Counted from the stretch's first letter, positions 1 through 8,869 are shown. The stretch: 43,343 nt of DNA from Melioribacteraceae bacterium (GCA_021647785.1 JAKIUC010000035.1:1-43343), one strand, 5' to 3'. Numbers and translations: made by a program. The notes: generated by a model not told the origin, from the sequence alone.

Positions 1-183
1 CGGACAAATAACAAATAAATCCCAAATCTCAATATCAATATCAATTACAATATCAATATCAAAATTCCAAAAAACGAGACACCTTAACACAAATTTCTTG
101 TTTGGAATTTGAATTTTATAAATTGTCCCGCAGGGATCCTTATAGGGAAATTTATTTGTAATTTATCTTTTTGAGATTTGTCT
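1..183. repeat. AT-rich inverted-repeat element (degenerate, MITE-like)
   Basis: Non-coding stretch whose two halves share inverted pieces: GACAAAT at 3-9 with ATTTGTC at 176-182, ACAAATAAAT at 11-20 with ATTTATTTGT at 150-159, and AAATTCCAAA at 62-71 with TTTGGAATTT at 111-120. A 15-bp direct repeat (CAATATCAATATCAA) occurs at 30-44 and 48-62. A small TCCC-gca-GGGA hairpin sits near 125-135. No reading frame is convincing. It could be a decayed palindromic element or simply low-complexity intergenic DNA; the window edge cuts off its left context. Confidence 0.4.
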
Positions 184-242
184 TTTCCAGTTCATCTGGG
201 TTAGGTTGATACGAATGACGATGCCTGGGACTGTTTCAGTAT

Positions 243-274
243 AAAAAAACGCAGCCGGATAGCCGCGTTTTTTT
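243..274 (-). terminator. Rho-independent terminator of the TonB-dependent receptor gene
   Basis: Seven A, then ACGC, an imperfect GC-rich stem (cagcc / agccgc) and CGT followed by seven T. Read on the minus strand it is a hairpin with one mismatch and a T tract, starting 8 bases after the receptor's stop codon. The flanking A and T runs would let it act in both directions. Confidence 0.75.
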
Positions 275-281
275 GTCGGGA

Positions 282-2915
282 TTAATAGAAGAGTGAATCG
301 TATGTAATAGAGAGATAAACCATAGAGCCGATTTCAACGCTGCCGAAAGCCTGATTGTAGCCTACACCCATTAGGTTGTTGACGCCGATTTTAATGGTAG
401 ATTGTAGTGTAGGTACTTTATAAGTAAACTGCCCATCAACGACTGTTTCCCCGCCAACAATTCCGCCATCCGGAGTAAATGTGGCAATCCATTCAAACTC
501 ACTGCGCCAGCGGACGGCTAAATTAAAGCCGAAATTTTCAAACAAGTGCGCGTTGCCAAAAGAAAGCTTAACATTATGTTTTGGTCTGTTCAGGCTGGTA
601 AAAGGATCCTTATCATCCCCGCCGGACCTTTCAACAAAGACATAGTTTATGCCGGCTCGGTAACCAGAGAGGAAACTATAGGTTAATCCTAAACCAGTGC
701 CCTGAAGAATAATATTTTTATCCTGCTCATTGGTGTATAGACGATACGGAAATTGAATACCTTGAGCTAACAAATCTGGATCCAGTACCGTTACCGTCTT
801 AAAACGGTTAGTATATTCTGAACGGTAATAATTCACATCAACAAAGAGTTGGTCGGAAATCAACGCTTTATAGCCAACCTCAAATGTTTCCTGAAATTCA
901 GGTTTCACGAAAGGGGTTTTCTCAAATTTGCCTGTGGTTATATTTAACCCGTTTTCATATATGCGATGCAGTCCAGTCCGATCCATATTATCCTGTGTTC
1001 CACCCAACAAAACAATCGGTCCAAGGTTTAAATTAATATATTGGGATTCGATAATTGGGTTATTAAAACCTGATTGGAAAGAAGCGCGGAAATTATGGTC
1101 TATTGATGGGGAATATACAACCGCTATACGCGGTGAGATTTGGTTTTCAAAATTCTTGTGATCATCCATTCTTAACGAAGCGGTTAAACGTAATTGGTTG
1201 TCAATTAAATCTTTGGCGATTTGGGCATAGACGCCATATTCATATAAATTAATCGCTTCGTTCGCGTCGCTGTATATTGTGCCTTCAGTGTTTACCCCAT
1301 AAAAACGGTAATTACCGCCTACCTGCAAGTCAAGAAAATCAATATGATCCGCAAAGTTATACATCGCTTCCATATTGGAGAAACCTGATTTTGAAGTAAA
1401 GCCGGAACCGGTTGCAAAATCTTTTATCCCTTTTATTTTTTCTACAGCAGCGTTGAATTCATCCGAACCTGGCTCTAAACGTCCCTTATCGGCTACCAGG
1501 CGTGCTGCGGCATCGGCTTCTGCTTGAGTTTTGCCTATCACTAAAGAACCAATATAGACAGGTAAATATTCGCCAAACCATTGGGGGTCACTTTTCCAGG
1601 TTCGGTTAACATTCCAACCAGTAAAAACAATATCGTGCGAGTCGCCAGCGTCTTCTTGCTGCATATAGCCGCGTACAAAAAAGTTATTCCCTTTTAACTC
1701 GAGCTTATTATAAAAGACCATCAGGTTGTCAAGCCCGTAACGGTTTGTTCCCTGGTAAATACTACGACCGACACCGATCCTGAAATCATAACTGGCTTCA
1801 AGATTTTCTGAGAGGCGATAAACTAGCCCCGCGTTGAATTTTGAAGATTGAGCCGGATCATAATTGTATAAATCTTCTTCTTTATAACCAGTACGTGCAA
1901 CGTACTGTTTACCAAAAGTCCCGGCAGGTGTGCCGGCAAGTGCATCAAGGTCGAACTCTTTGCGCACTTCATCTCCATATATATTAACGCCGTCATAATC
2001 GGGATTACCTTTAGACCTTCCTTTTTTATCATCAAAATTGTGAGCAACCCAGTCTTGAGCTTGAAAATGTGAGCCGACTACCTTAAATGCGAAATCGCCA
2101 TACGATTTGGCATAGCGCAGGTTTGCCTCATAAAAAGGAAATGTACCGGCATAATCGGAAGAAGACGTCCCAGATTTAATCTGTGCGCTAATGCCCTGGT
2201 AGGTAAAAGGCGATTTCGTGTTGATAAACAACACCCCGCTAAATGCGTTGGGCCCGTATAGGGCGGAAGAGGCACCGGGTAGAAATTCTACATCAGCCAC
2301 ATCAATATCCGAAATACCGAGCATATTCCCAATAGAAAAACTGCCGTTGGCAATACCGGTATTGTCAGTCCCATCAATAAGTTGTATTAACCCTGTGTTG
2401 TGCATATCGCCAAAACCTCGACCGGTTGGGCCTTTAAAAACCATACTGTTGGCTATCAGATCAATTTCCTTCATCTCTGCCAAGCCGTCAAAAAATGAAA
2501 CAGCGGGCGATTGCCGAATAGCCAGTTGATCTAGTTTTTCAATAGTAACCGGTGCTCTTAAAAAACTTTCTTCGGTGCGTGAAGCGGAAACAACTACAGT
2601 ATTGGACATAAAGATAGCTTCTTCCATAATCACATCAATCGTACTTTCCGAGTCAGTAATTGATATTTCCTGTGAGGAGTAACCTATCATGGAAACTACA
2701 ATCGTAAAGGGCGGATTAAGTTTGGTCTGCAGGTCAAAAGCACCCTCCGCATTGGTGGTAGCCCCCACAAACTTTCCTTTAACTATGATATTTGCTCCGG
2801 GAAGCCCCGAACCTGCTATGTCCTTAACAGTTCCCGAAACATACGTTCCTGCCTGCGTGGCGATGCAGAATAAAAAACTAAATAAAACAACGAAAATTAG
2901 TTGAAATTTCTTCAT
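282..2915 (-). CDS. TonB-dependent outer-membrane receptor with carboxypeptidase-like N-terminal domain
   Basis: Outer-membrane active transporter of 877 residues. Start chosen at 2915 (MKKFQLIF) because GAGGAG lies 6 bases upstream and a signal peptide ending near 'CIATQAG' follows at once; an ATG 36 bases further up would only add 12 non-signal residues. Order: signal peptide; carboxypeptidase regulatory-like domain ('VSGTVKDIAGSGLPGANIIVKG'); a TonB-box-like segment 'NTVVVSASRTEE' near 115-125; plug domain with 'FLPGASSALYGPNAFSGVLFI'; then the 22-strand barrel, ending in Tyr as outer-membrane proteins usually do. The plug-linked feature is typical of Bacteroidota receptors. The substrate cannot be read from sequence and no SusD-like partner is adjacent. 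By eye the gene uses more G/C-ending codons than its neighbours, possibly because it was acquired. Confidence 0.9.
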   Translation of the reverse strand: MKKFQLIFVVLFSFLFCIATQAGTYVSGTVKDIAGSGLPGANIIVKGKFVGATTNAEGAFDLQTKLNPPFTIVVSMIGYSSQEISITDSESTIDVIMEEAIFMSNTVVVSASRTEESFLRAPVTIEKLDQLAIRQSPAVSFFDGLAEMKEIDLIANSMVFKGPTGRGFGDMHNTGLIQLIDGTDNTGIANGSFSIGNMLGISDIDVADVEFLPGASSALYGPNAFSGVLFINTKSPFTYQGISAQIKSGTSSSDYAGTFPFYEANLRYAKSYGDFAFKVVGSHFQAQDWVAHNFDDKKGRSKGNPDYDGVNIYGDEVRKEFDLDALAGTPAGTFGKQYVARTGYKEEDLYNYDPAQSSKFNAGLVYRLSENLEASYDFRIGVGRSIYQGTNRYGLDNLMVFYNKLELKGNNFFVRGYMQQEDAGDSHDIVFTGWNVNRTWKSDPQWFGEYLPVYIGSLVIGKTQAEADAAARLVADKGRLEPGSDEFNAAVEKIKGIKDFATGSGFTSKSGFSNMEAMYNFADHIDFLDLQVGGNYRFYGVNTEGTIYSDANEAINLYEYGVYAQIAKDLIDNQLRLTASLRMDDHKNFENQISPRIAVVYSPSIDHNFRASFQSGFNNPIIESQYINLNLGPIVLLGGTQDNMDRTGLHRIYENGLNITTGKFEKTPFVKPEFQETFEVGYKALISDQLFVDVNYYRSEYTNRFKTVTVLDPDLLAQGIQFPYRLYTNEQDKNIILQGTGLGLTYSFLSGYRAGINYVFVERSGGDDKDPFTSLNRPKHNVKLSFGNAHLFENFGFNLAVRWRSEFEWIATFTPDGGIVGGETVVDGQFTYKVPTLQSTIKIGVNNLMGVGYNQAFGSVEIGSMVYLSITYDSLFY

Positions 2916-2966
2916 AAATCTCCTCATGTTGTGGTTAAATGTTTTTTGCAAATCTTTGTATGTTGT

Positions 2967-2995
2967 ATAATATAGAGTGTTTATGTATTATGCAA
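2967..2995 (-). promoter_or_regulatory. Possible sigma-70-like promoter for the TonB receptor
   Basis: On the minus strand TTGCAT is followed after exactly 17 bases by TATTAT, placing transcription start about 45 bases before the receptor's ATG at 2915. Seen by eye only; AT-rich DNA produces such matches by chance. Confidence 0.35.
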
Positions 2996-3066
2996 GCATA
3001 ATTTTTATCAATTGCAATTGAATGATTTTTCTCAAACAAAAAAAATGACCCTTTTGAAATGACAAA

Positions 3067-3294
3067 ATGAAAAGAAAATTGCTATTGCAGAAACTGAATA
3101 GAACATATACTCCCAATAAAGTTATACTACTTAAAAGTAATAAAAATAAAAAGGAGTTAAAGCAGTTAGTACCATTCACAAAAAATTATGAGATTACAAA
3201 TAAAAACTTGATGGTTTACGTTTGTAGAAATTTTGTGTGCAATATTCCAACTGACGATATTAAAACTATTTTAGAATTGTTAGATCACTATTAA
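3067..3294 (+). pseudogene. C-terminal relic of a SPATA20/YyaL (DUF255, thioredoxin-like) protein
   Basis: A 75-codon open frame resembling only the extreme C-terminus of the roughly 680-residue SPATA20/YyaL family: 'YTPNKVILL' followed by 'LMVYVCRNFVCNIPTDDIKTILELL', where the family has a 'PNKVLL' strand and a 'YVCENFACxxPTxD' tail. The thioredoxin and glycosidase-like portions are missing. Just before it, in the +1-shifted frame (3066-3098), the peptide 'EKKIAIAETE' resembles the preceding 'EIVIVG' strand, which suggests a frameshift plus deletion. No ribosome-binding site stands before the ATG. The family match is from memory of the motif, so the name is moderately certain; that the frame is a fragment is likelier than that it is a complete gene. 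Confidence 0.5.
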
Positions 3295-3414
3295 ATCCAT
3301 TATGCGTCCCGAAAGCTATCGTGATGTATATTTAGGGCTAAACTAAAAGTTTAATTAACATCTTGAATTTATTGGCGAAAATAGTATATTAATAAAAAGA
3401 TTTTTGAGAATAGG

Positions 3415-4242
3415 ATGTTAACAAAAGAAAGTTTACCACATATTATCAGTTTAGTAGATGACAACTCAGAAGAAGTTCGTAATCAAGTATTTAAAGATCT
3501 AAGTGGTTATGGAACTGATTTGGAAACTGATTTGGTTGAGTTTTCTGATATCCTTAACCGAAAAAATCTTCATCAAATTAAACCGATTATTGAAAAGAAC
3601 CGTCGCGATTGGTTGTTGGCAAATTGGAAGAATTGGTACACTGCAATTACTGAACTTGATAAAATTGAAATTGCAATGAATTTGATTTCAAAATTTCAAC
3701 TTGGAGTTTTACAGCAAACTCCACTCTCTACAAAGTTAGATATTATTGCCGGCAACTTTGTAAACCTTTATCCATACGGCAATGAGCTTGATCTTTCCAA
3801 TTATCTTTTTCATGTTCTCGATTTAAAAGGAAACACGGATGATTACTACCACCCGCTAAACTGCAATCTTTATCACACTTTTGAAAGTGGAATGGCACTT
3901 CCAATTACTCTTGTTTTAATCTATATATTAATTGCAGACCGTGTTGGGCTGCAAGTTGTCGGATGCAACTTCCCGGGACATTTTCTTGCAAAAATTGAAA
4001 TTGAAGGGGAGATGTTAATGATTGATTGTTTTAATAGTGGTAGAATAATTTTTGAATCTGATTTGGAAAATTTATCTACAGACTCATACGAAGCTCTGCT
4101 TACTATTATAAACACTCCGCTCACCGCTCGCACAGTAATAAAGCGGGTAATAACCAATTTGATAAATGCATATCGGGAAAAAGGGGATTCTGTAAATCAA
4201 CAATTTTTAAAAGAACTTTTGCTCTCGTCTCCTCTTCGCTGA
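3415..4242 (+). CDS. SirB1/transglutaminase-like fold protein (Transglut_core2)
   Basis: 275 residues, cytoplasmic (no signal peptide). The first ~100 residues are helical and begin with a HEAT-like 'IISLVDDNSEEVRNQVFKDL'. The core from about 115 to 235 follows the SirB1 pattern: 'LYHTFESGMALPITLVLIYILIADRVGLQVVGCNFPGHFLAKIE', with the invariant 'NFPGHF' segment and 'LMIDCFNSG'. This family shares the transglutaminase fold but its biochemical role is poorly defined. The usual 'R.G.PI.L' is 'ESGMALPITL' here. GAG six to nine bases upstream is a weak ribosome-binding site. Its stop lies 5 bases from that of the convergent MutS-like gene, with no terminator between them. Confidence 0.75.
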   Translation: MLTKESLPHIISLVDDNSEEVRNQVFKDLSGYGTDLETDLVEFSDILNRKNLHQIKPIIEKNRRDWLLANWKNWYTAITELDKIEIAMNLISKFQLGVLQQTPLSTKLDIIAGNFVNLYPYGNELDLSNYLFHVLDLKGNTDDYYHPLNCNLYHTFESGMALPITLVLIYILIADRVGLQVVGCNFPGHFLAKIEIEGEMLMIDCFNSGRIIFESDLENLSTDSYEALLTIINTPLTARTVIKRVITNLINAYREKGDSVNQQFLKELLLSSPLR

Positions 4243-4247
4243 TTTTG

Positions 4248-5855
4248 CTACACAATAAATAATCCTTCACTTAGCGGATTTTTCTCTTTTAAATCATCTG
4301 CAATTTTATTAGCTCGTAAAGTAATTTCTTCGGGATATTTCATTATCTCAAGTAATTTAATTGCATTCCCTTTTGTGTTAACACCACTAATTATTTTATA
4401 ATCAAAGAAGAACTTACTTCCTGAAACTTGTTCACTAAAGTGATAAGTGTCAAATTTATTTTTTAAAAGATATTGCAATTCAATATCGTGTGTGGTTACA
4501 AAAACTCTATTTGAAAGATTCAAGAAATCGAGTACTGCGGTTGATGCTGCAAGTCTTTCAATAGTATTTGTTCCACGAAATATTTCATCAATCAGGAATA
4601 GATAGTTCTCTTTTTTTTGTGCTAACTTTATAAATTTCTCTATCCCCTCAATCTCAGTGAAGAAATAGCTTTTTGAGTTTTCAAGGTTATCCTCTCGCTT
4701 AATTGATGACTTTATACAAAACCGATAAGTAGTAATATTAGAGGCATGGCATAGGAATATTGTTTGTGCAAGTAGCAGATTAACCCCAACAGTTTTGATA
4801 AATGTTGTTTTACCAGCCATGTTTGAACCAGTAATTAAAGCCGATTTATTCAATTCATTTATACTGTTTGAAACTGGATCTTCAATTATAGGATGGTACA
4901 AATCCTCAAAAGATATTTTCTTTTCTGTAACAAATTTTGGAGTAGTCAAACTTTTAGTTTCGTCTATATATGAGGCGAGAGATATAATTGTATCTAACTC
5001 TGCCACTACTTCAAAGACCTCTCTAATTTCATCCAAGTGTTCTTTTAGAATATTTACCGAACGCAAATAGGCACATAAATCAAAGAGCAAAACCATATTA
5101 CCATACTCTATTACTGCTACGGCAAACTCATTAAGCATTGATTTATCAATAACAAAACGTCCAAGCTTTTTGTTTAATCTTTCCAAAATCTTTTTTTTAT
5201 TTTTCAGTTTTTCAAGCTGCTCTATTTTCAAATTAGTTTCTGTTTTTGAAATAATTTTACTTGCTATAATTAACTTATTCAAGTTTGATAACCCAATAAA
5301 GTTTTCGTAATATTTATCGGTGTATAGCTTGTTAATAATTATATTTACAACTGCCGAAGCCATTGCTAACAGAAAGAACGTACCATTAAAAAAAGAAAGT
5401 ATCATTGAAGATAGAGCAAGATAGGACATAAAATAGAAAAAGGAAGGATACTTAGGACGCTTCGGAAATTCTCCATAAATAATATTAGAAATAAAATTTA
5501 CACCAATATCAGTAAGGTTTAGTAGTGGAATTTGAATTGATTCTCTTAGTTTTTTATCTTTCCTAAAAACATTTGCAAGTTCAATTCTTCTTTTAAGAAC
5601 GCTCTCATCCTTTTCATACTTATGCAAAATGTGAAATAGAAATTGCTGCCCAATACCAGAAATGTTTCTATCAATCTTAGAGAATATTGTATTGAAATTT
5701 AAATCTGTCCAGGTTCTATCATCAACAAATTCATCTTCAGAATTTTTAATTTTATAGTTATGATAAAAAGAGATTAATCCGAAATCACGATATCGTTCAA
5801 TCTCTTTTCCCCAAAGGCTTTCAAGATGTTTTGTTTTTTTCTTTTCACCAAACAT
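4248..5855 (-). CDS. MutS-family ATPase with membrane segments (not canonical MutS)
   Basis: 535 residues. The C-terminal half is a MutS-type ABC ATPase: Walker A 'GSNMAGKTT' near 343-351, 'SIKREDNLENSKSYFFTEIEGI' (signature region), Walker B 'LFLIDEIFRGTNT' near 414-425, and 'TTHD' of the switch. The mismatch-binding and connector domains of MutS are absent. Residues about 128-166 contain two closely spaced hydrophobic stretches that look like a membrane hairpin, followed by a core/lever-like helical region. The Smr and KOW modules of MutS2 are also absent. Such short MutS-like proteins are common in Bacteroidota, with no established function. The ATG has GAGGG 6 bases upstream. It follows the Sel1-repeat gene after 15 bases, so the two are probably co-transcribed. 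Confidence 0.8.
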   Translation of the reverse strand: MFGEKKKTKHLESLWGKEIERYRDFGLISFYHNYKIKNSEDEFVDDRTWTDLNFNTIFSKIDRNISGIGQQFLFHILHKYEKDESVLKRRIELANVFRKDKKLRESIQIPLLNLTDIGVNFISNIIYGEFPKRPKYPSFFYFMSYLALSSMILSFFNGTFFLLAMASAVVNIIINKLYTDKYYENFIGLSNLNKLIIASKIISKTETNLKIEQLEKLKNKKKILERLNKKLGRFVIDKSMLNEFAVAVIEYGNMVLLFDLCAYLRSVNILKEHLDEIREVFEVVAELDTIISLASYIDETKSLTTPKFVTEKKISFEDLYHPIIEDPVSNSINELNKSALITGSNMAGKTTFIKTVGVNLLLAQTIFLCHASNITTYRFCIKSSIKREDNLENSKSYFFTEIEGIEKFIKLAQKKENYLFLIDEIFRGTNTIERLAASTAVLDFLNLSNRVFVTTHDIELQYLLKNKFDTYHFSEQVSGSKFFFDYKIISGVNTKGNAIKLLEIMKYPEEITLRANKIADDLKEKNPLSEGLFIV

Positions 5856-5870
5856 ATTTAGCCCTCATTT

Positions 5871-7433
5871 TTATTCCTCATAAATATCATATTCATCATC
5901 ACCTGGGCGGAGTTGGTCGTACATTGCACGTAACGAATTAAATGCAGCCTGGCTGCCACGATGTGCTGCCTTACGATATAGGTCCGCCGCTTTCGCCTTG
6001 TTCTGCTTTACACTTAATCCTTTTTCGTAACAATAAGCAAGTGCAGCTTGGGCAGAAACAGAACCTTCTTCAGAAGCTTTTTCTAAAATGCGGTGATACT
6101 CTTTATCATTGCTGCCTAATTGCATTTTTGCAAATGCAATACGAACTTTAGCCTCATCACTACCTAATGCTTTGGCTACTTCCCAATACTCTATTGCCTT
6201 ATCTTTATCCTGCTTAACAAGTGTTCCCGAGTAATAGCAAAGCCCCGTTTCAATTATTGAATAAATATGTTTTTGCTCCACTCCTTTTTTAAGTAGTTCT
6301 AATGCTTGTTCGTCGGTTAATCTATAATCAAGTCCAAGTGCAGTAAGACCAGCCCAAACATACATTGCATCTGCATTCTCATTATCAACTTCCTCTTTTA
6401 ACAAATCAAAGAACCCATCACCCTGCACTACTTTCATCATATATTCCGCAGCCTTTCGCGACCCAAGCCTAAAGGCATGTATGTAGTTCATTGCAGCTTT
6501 AATAATATTTTGGTCAACAATAATTCCTTCTTGAAACGCACGCCCAAAAATTAAGAGTGCTTCCGGACTTCCTTTACTAACTGCATATTTAATCAGCCCA
6601 ATGCCAGTGGTATCCGATGTTGAGAGTGAGTCGGCAAATTTTTTAACACCAAGCATATTTTTTAGTTCAGTACTGTTTTTTTCTAAAATCATTTCAAGAT
6701 ATTTGCGAGTATCGGCTTTTGAGACTGTATCTTTTTCAAGATTAATAAAATCCAATTCCCAATCTTTTCCCCAAATGGCTGTTTGCGGATTTGAAACTGT
6801 TGAAGAGACAAGTGCAGGTGGTGCAGAGTTAATGGTCTCATCATCTTCACGTGATTTATTTGGGAGTTCAATCCCCATTTTTTGAAACTCTTTTACAGTC
6901 TCCTTTGCTGGCTTGAAGTTTTGGTCGGCTGCTTTTTTAATCCAATAATATGCTTCTGTAAAATTTCTATTTACTACGAGATTATCTGTTAAGAATATTC
7001 CATATACAAACTGGGCTTCCGGCATTCCATTTTTTGCGGCAGACTTAAAATAGTTGTAGGCTTCAAAAGGATTCCACTCAACCCCAATTCCATTATTAAG
7101 CATTATTCCATAATTAAACCAAGCTGAGGTAAGATTTTTCTTAACAGCTTGCTGAATCCAATAGATTGCACGGGATGTATCGGTTGGCAAACTTTGTCCT
7201 GTTAAGTACCTAAGCCCAAGCTCATGCTGTGCAAAGGGGTCACCACTTTTTGCTTTGTTTTGCAAAATGTACGCAGTCATTAAAGGATAGGAAGGGTATT
7301 TGGGAACTATCAATGGATAGGCATGATTATAAGGCCACTTCTTCTTAATGGCTTTACTTATTGTTGTATCTTGATATTGTGCTGATAAATTTCCGACAAA
7401 CAGAAATAATAAAAACAAAAGAAATAAACGCAA
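5871..7433 (-). CDS. Exported Sel1-repeat (TPR-like) protein
   Basis: 520 residues, beginning with a signal peptide 'MRLFLLFLLFLFVGNLSAQ'. The body is a chain of Sel1-like repeats in two blocks (about 65-185 and 285-510), recognisable from 'A...LG..Y..G..V..D..KA..W...A...G...A': for example 'FAQHELGLRYLTGQSLPTDTSRA' and 'SVSAQAALAYCYEKGLSVKQNKAKAADLYRKAA'. Sel1 proteins act as protein-binding scaffolds. The start codon appears to be TTG: an in-frame TGA lies seven codons upstream and no ATG or GTG intervenes. Lies first in a pair with the MutS-like gene; a shared function is not evident. Confidence 0.85.
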   Translation of the reverse strand: MRLFLLFLLFLFVGNLSAQYQDTTISKAIKKKWPYNHAYPLIVPKYPSYPLMTAYILQNKAKSGDPFAQHELGLRYLTGQSLPTDTSRAIYWIQQAVKKNLTSAWFNYGIMLNNGIGVEWNPFEAYNYFKSAAKNGMPEAQFVYGIFLTDNLVVNRNFTEAYYWIKKAADQNFKPAKETVKEFQKMGIELPNKSREDDETINSAPPALVSSTVSNPQTAIWGKDWELDFINLEKDTVSKADTRKYLEMILEKNSTELKNMLGVKKFADSLSTSDTTGIGLIKYAVSKGSPEALLIFGRAFQEGIIVDQNIIKAAMNYIHAFRLGSRKAAEYMMKVVQGDGFFDLLKEEVDNENADAMYVWAGLTALGLDYRLTDEQALELLKKGVEQKHIYSIIETGLCYYSGTLVKQDKDKAIEYWEVAKALGSDEAKVRIAFAKMQLGSNDKEYHRILEKASEEGSVSAQAALAYCYEKGLSVKQNKAKAADLYRKAAHRGSQAAFNSLRAMYDQLRPGDDEYDIYEE

Positions 7434-7511
7434 AATTTTTCCGTGATAATTTCAAAATATGAATTAGATATTAATAATATAATTGTATATCTGCAAATTT
7501 GAAGAGGTGCA

Positions 7512-7928
7512 TTATTTTATCCGTTTGCTGAATGATGTAGTATTCACACCCTTTTCGGAAGCGTATGAAACTGAATCCATTAAGTTGTTAATAATGTAAA
7601 GCCCCATCCCACCTTCCGGAGCGGTTGATAAATCATCAGGGTCGAACTGGAGTTTTGGTTTATCAAAGTTAGTGCGTGCAATCCCAGTCTCTAAAATATC
7701 AACCTCCACTTTTGTTTTTGATATTCCAATTATAACATCAATATTGTTTCCTGGTACTTCAAGATATGAATGTTCGATTGAGTTGTTTAAGGCTTCCATT
7801 AAACTTATAAGAATAGGGTCGCTGATTTCTTTATCGACCCTTTCTTTTAACAAAAAGGATTTTATTTTTTTTGATACCGTTGAGATGTTGTGATATTCAC
7901 TTGTAATCGAAAATTTGTTAATAGCCAT
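7512..7928 (-). CDS. Anti-sigma-factor-type serine/threonine kinase (RsbW/SpoIIAB-like HATPase)
   Basis: 138 residues spanning a single GHKL ATPase domain. N box 'LISLMEALNNSIEHSY' near 41-56; G2 box 'EGGMGLYIINNLMDSVSY' near 104-121. RsbW-like proteins phosphorylate or bind anti-anti-sigma factors. The G1 box normally reads 'DxGxG' or 'DnG'; here it is 'ILETGIAR', with Glu in place of the Asp that contacts the adenine, so nucleotide binding may be altered. No partner anti-sigma antagonist or sigma factor is adjacent. It lies 78 bases upstream of the Sel1-repeat gene on the same strand. No Shine-Dalgarno sequence is visible. Confidence 0.75.
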   Translation of the reverse strand: MAINKFSITSEYHNISTVSKKIKSFLLKERVDKEISDPILISLMEALNNSIEHSYLEVPGNNIDVIIGISKTKVEVDILETGIARTNFDKPKLQFDPDDLSTAPEGGMGLYIINNLMDSVSYASEKGVNTTSFSKRIK

Positions 7929-8152
7929 TTTGAATATAATTTTTATGAGTTGCTAAAATATGAATATTTGTTAAAAGTTAAAAACGGATGAGAATATATT
8001 TTAGGGCAAGTGTATAAATTTATCTACAATATTATGAAGAAGAATTTCCACTCATTCAATTTCAAAACTTTCTTTTTTATCTAAAACAGTAGAATATTAT
8101 TACTGGCACTACCTTTGATTAGAAAGCGGACACAACAAAAAAGGAGTGAACA

Positions 8153-8791
8153 ATGAAAAACTTAATATTTTTTTTACTTTTAGCACCCGCCGCAATTTTT
8201 AGTCAGTACAACACAGCCTCAATTAGTTTTGGACGCTTTAACCCAGCTGCAACCGATGGTGGTTTTATTATTGGATACAAAGGGGAAAACTTTGTGGATA
8301 AAAATTTAAGTGTTGGGTGGAGTGCAAGTTGGTTTAACAAGCAATTTGTTGATCAAGTTCTGCTAACAGAAGTTCAACAATACTATGGTGTTGCTGATGC
8401 CTCAATCACTGAAAACAAAGCCACAACAAACTTACATTCTGTTCCTTTAATGTTTTCCCTCACATCTTACTTCCCTCTGTTACCAATTGTTAGTGCTTAT
8501 GTTACCGGAAGTGCCGGCATTGAAGGATTAATGATTGTCTATAAAAATTTTCAAAATGAAAATGAGAACGAATTTAAAACTGCATGGGATTTTGCCTGGG
8601 AACTTGGAACAGGGCTTTCGTACAAGCTGGGCAATAGATCAGATTTTTATGGAGAGGTTTCTTATCACAATGCAAATCCAAGTTGGAGTTATAAAGTGAA
8701 AGACCAAGTAACTGGAAAAAACAAGTCACTTGAACAATCCTTTGATATGAGTGGTGTTGCATTCAAATTTGGATTTAAATTTCTTTGGTAA
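8153..8791 (+). CDS. Outer-membrane beta-barrel protein, small, uncharacterised
   Basis: 212 residues with signal peptide 'MKNLIFFLLLAPAAIFSQ'. The mature part alternates polar and aromatic residues in short strands separated by Gly/Asn turns ('AWELGTGLSYKLGNRSDFYGEVSYH') and ends '...FKFGFKFLW', a terminal aromatic typical of barrels inserted by the BAM machinery. The size fits an 8-strand barrel. AAGGAG stands 6 bases before the ATG, and a TACCTTTG at 8110-8117 matches the -7 box of Bacteroidetes promoters, though no -33 partner is clear. No substrate or partner can be deduced. Its transcript should end at the hairpin at 8831. Confidence 0.75.
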   Translation: MKNLIFFLLLAPAAIFSQYNTASISFGRFNPAATDGGFIIGYKGENFVDKNLSVGWSASWFNKQFVDQVLLTEVQQYYGVADASITENKATTNLHSVPLMFSLTSYFPLLPIVSAYVTGSAGIEGLMIVYKNFQNENENEFKTAWDFAWELGTGLSYKLGNRSDFYGEVSYHNANPSWSYKVKDQVTGKNKSLEQSFDMSGVAFKFGFKFLW

Positions 8792-8830
8792 TTCTTCTAA
8801 ATAAATTAGAGGGTGCATCCAACAGCAAAT

Positions 8831-8858
8831 AAAAAGGGAGCCAATTGGCTCCCTTTTT
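8831..8858. terminator. Bidirectional rho-independent terminator
   Basis: Perfect 28-base palindrome: AAAAAGGGAGCC, AATT, GGCTCCCTTTTT. It serves the barrel gene on the plus strand and the catalase gene on the minus strand, whose stop is 11 bases away. Confidence 0.9.
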
Positions 8859-8869
8859 GCAAATAAGAA

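Noticed and set aside
2218-2904. Plus-strand frames inside the TonB receptor (2218-2529, 2689-2904)
   Set aside because: They are antisense shadows of a gene with clear receptor domains and show no family features or start sites of their own.
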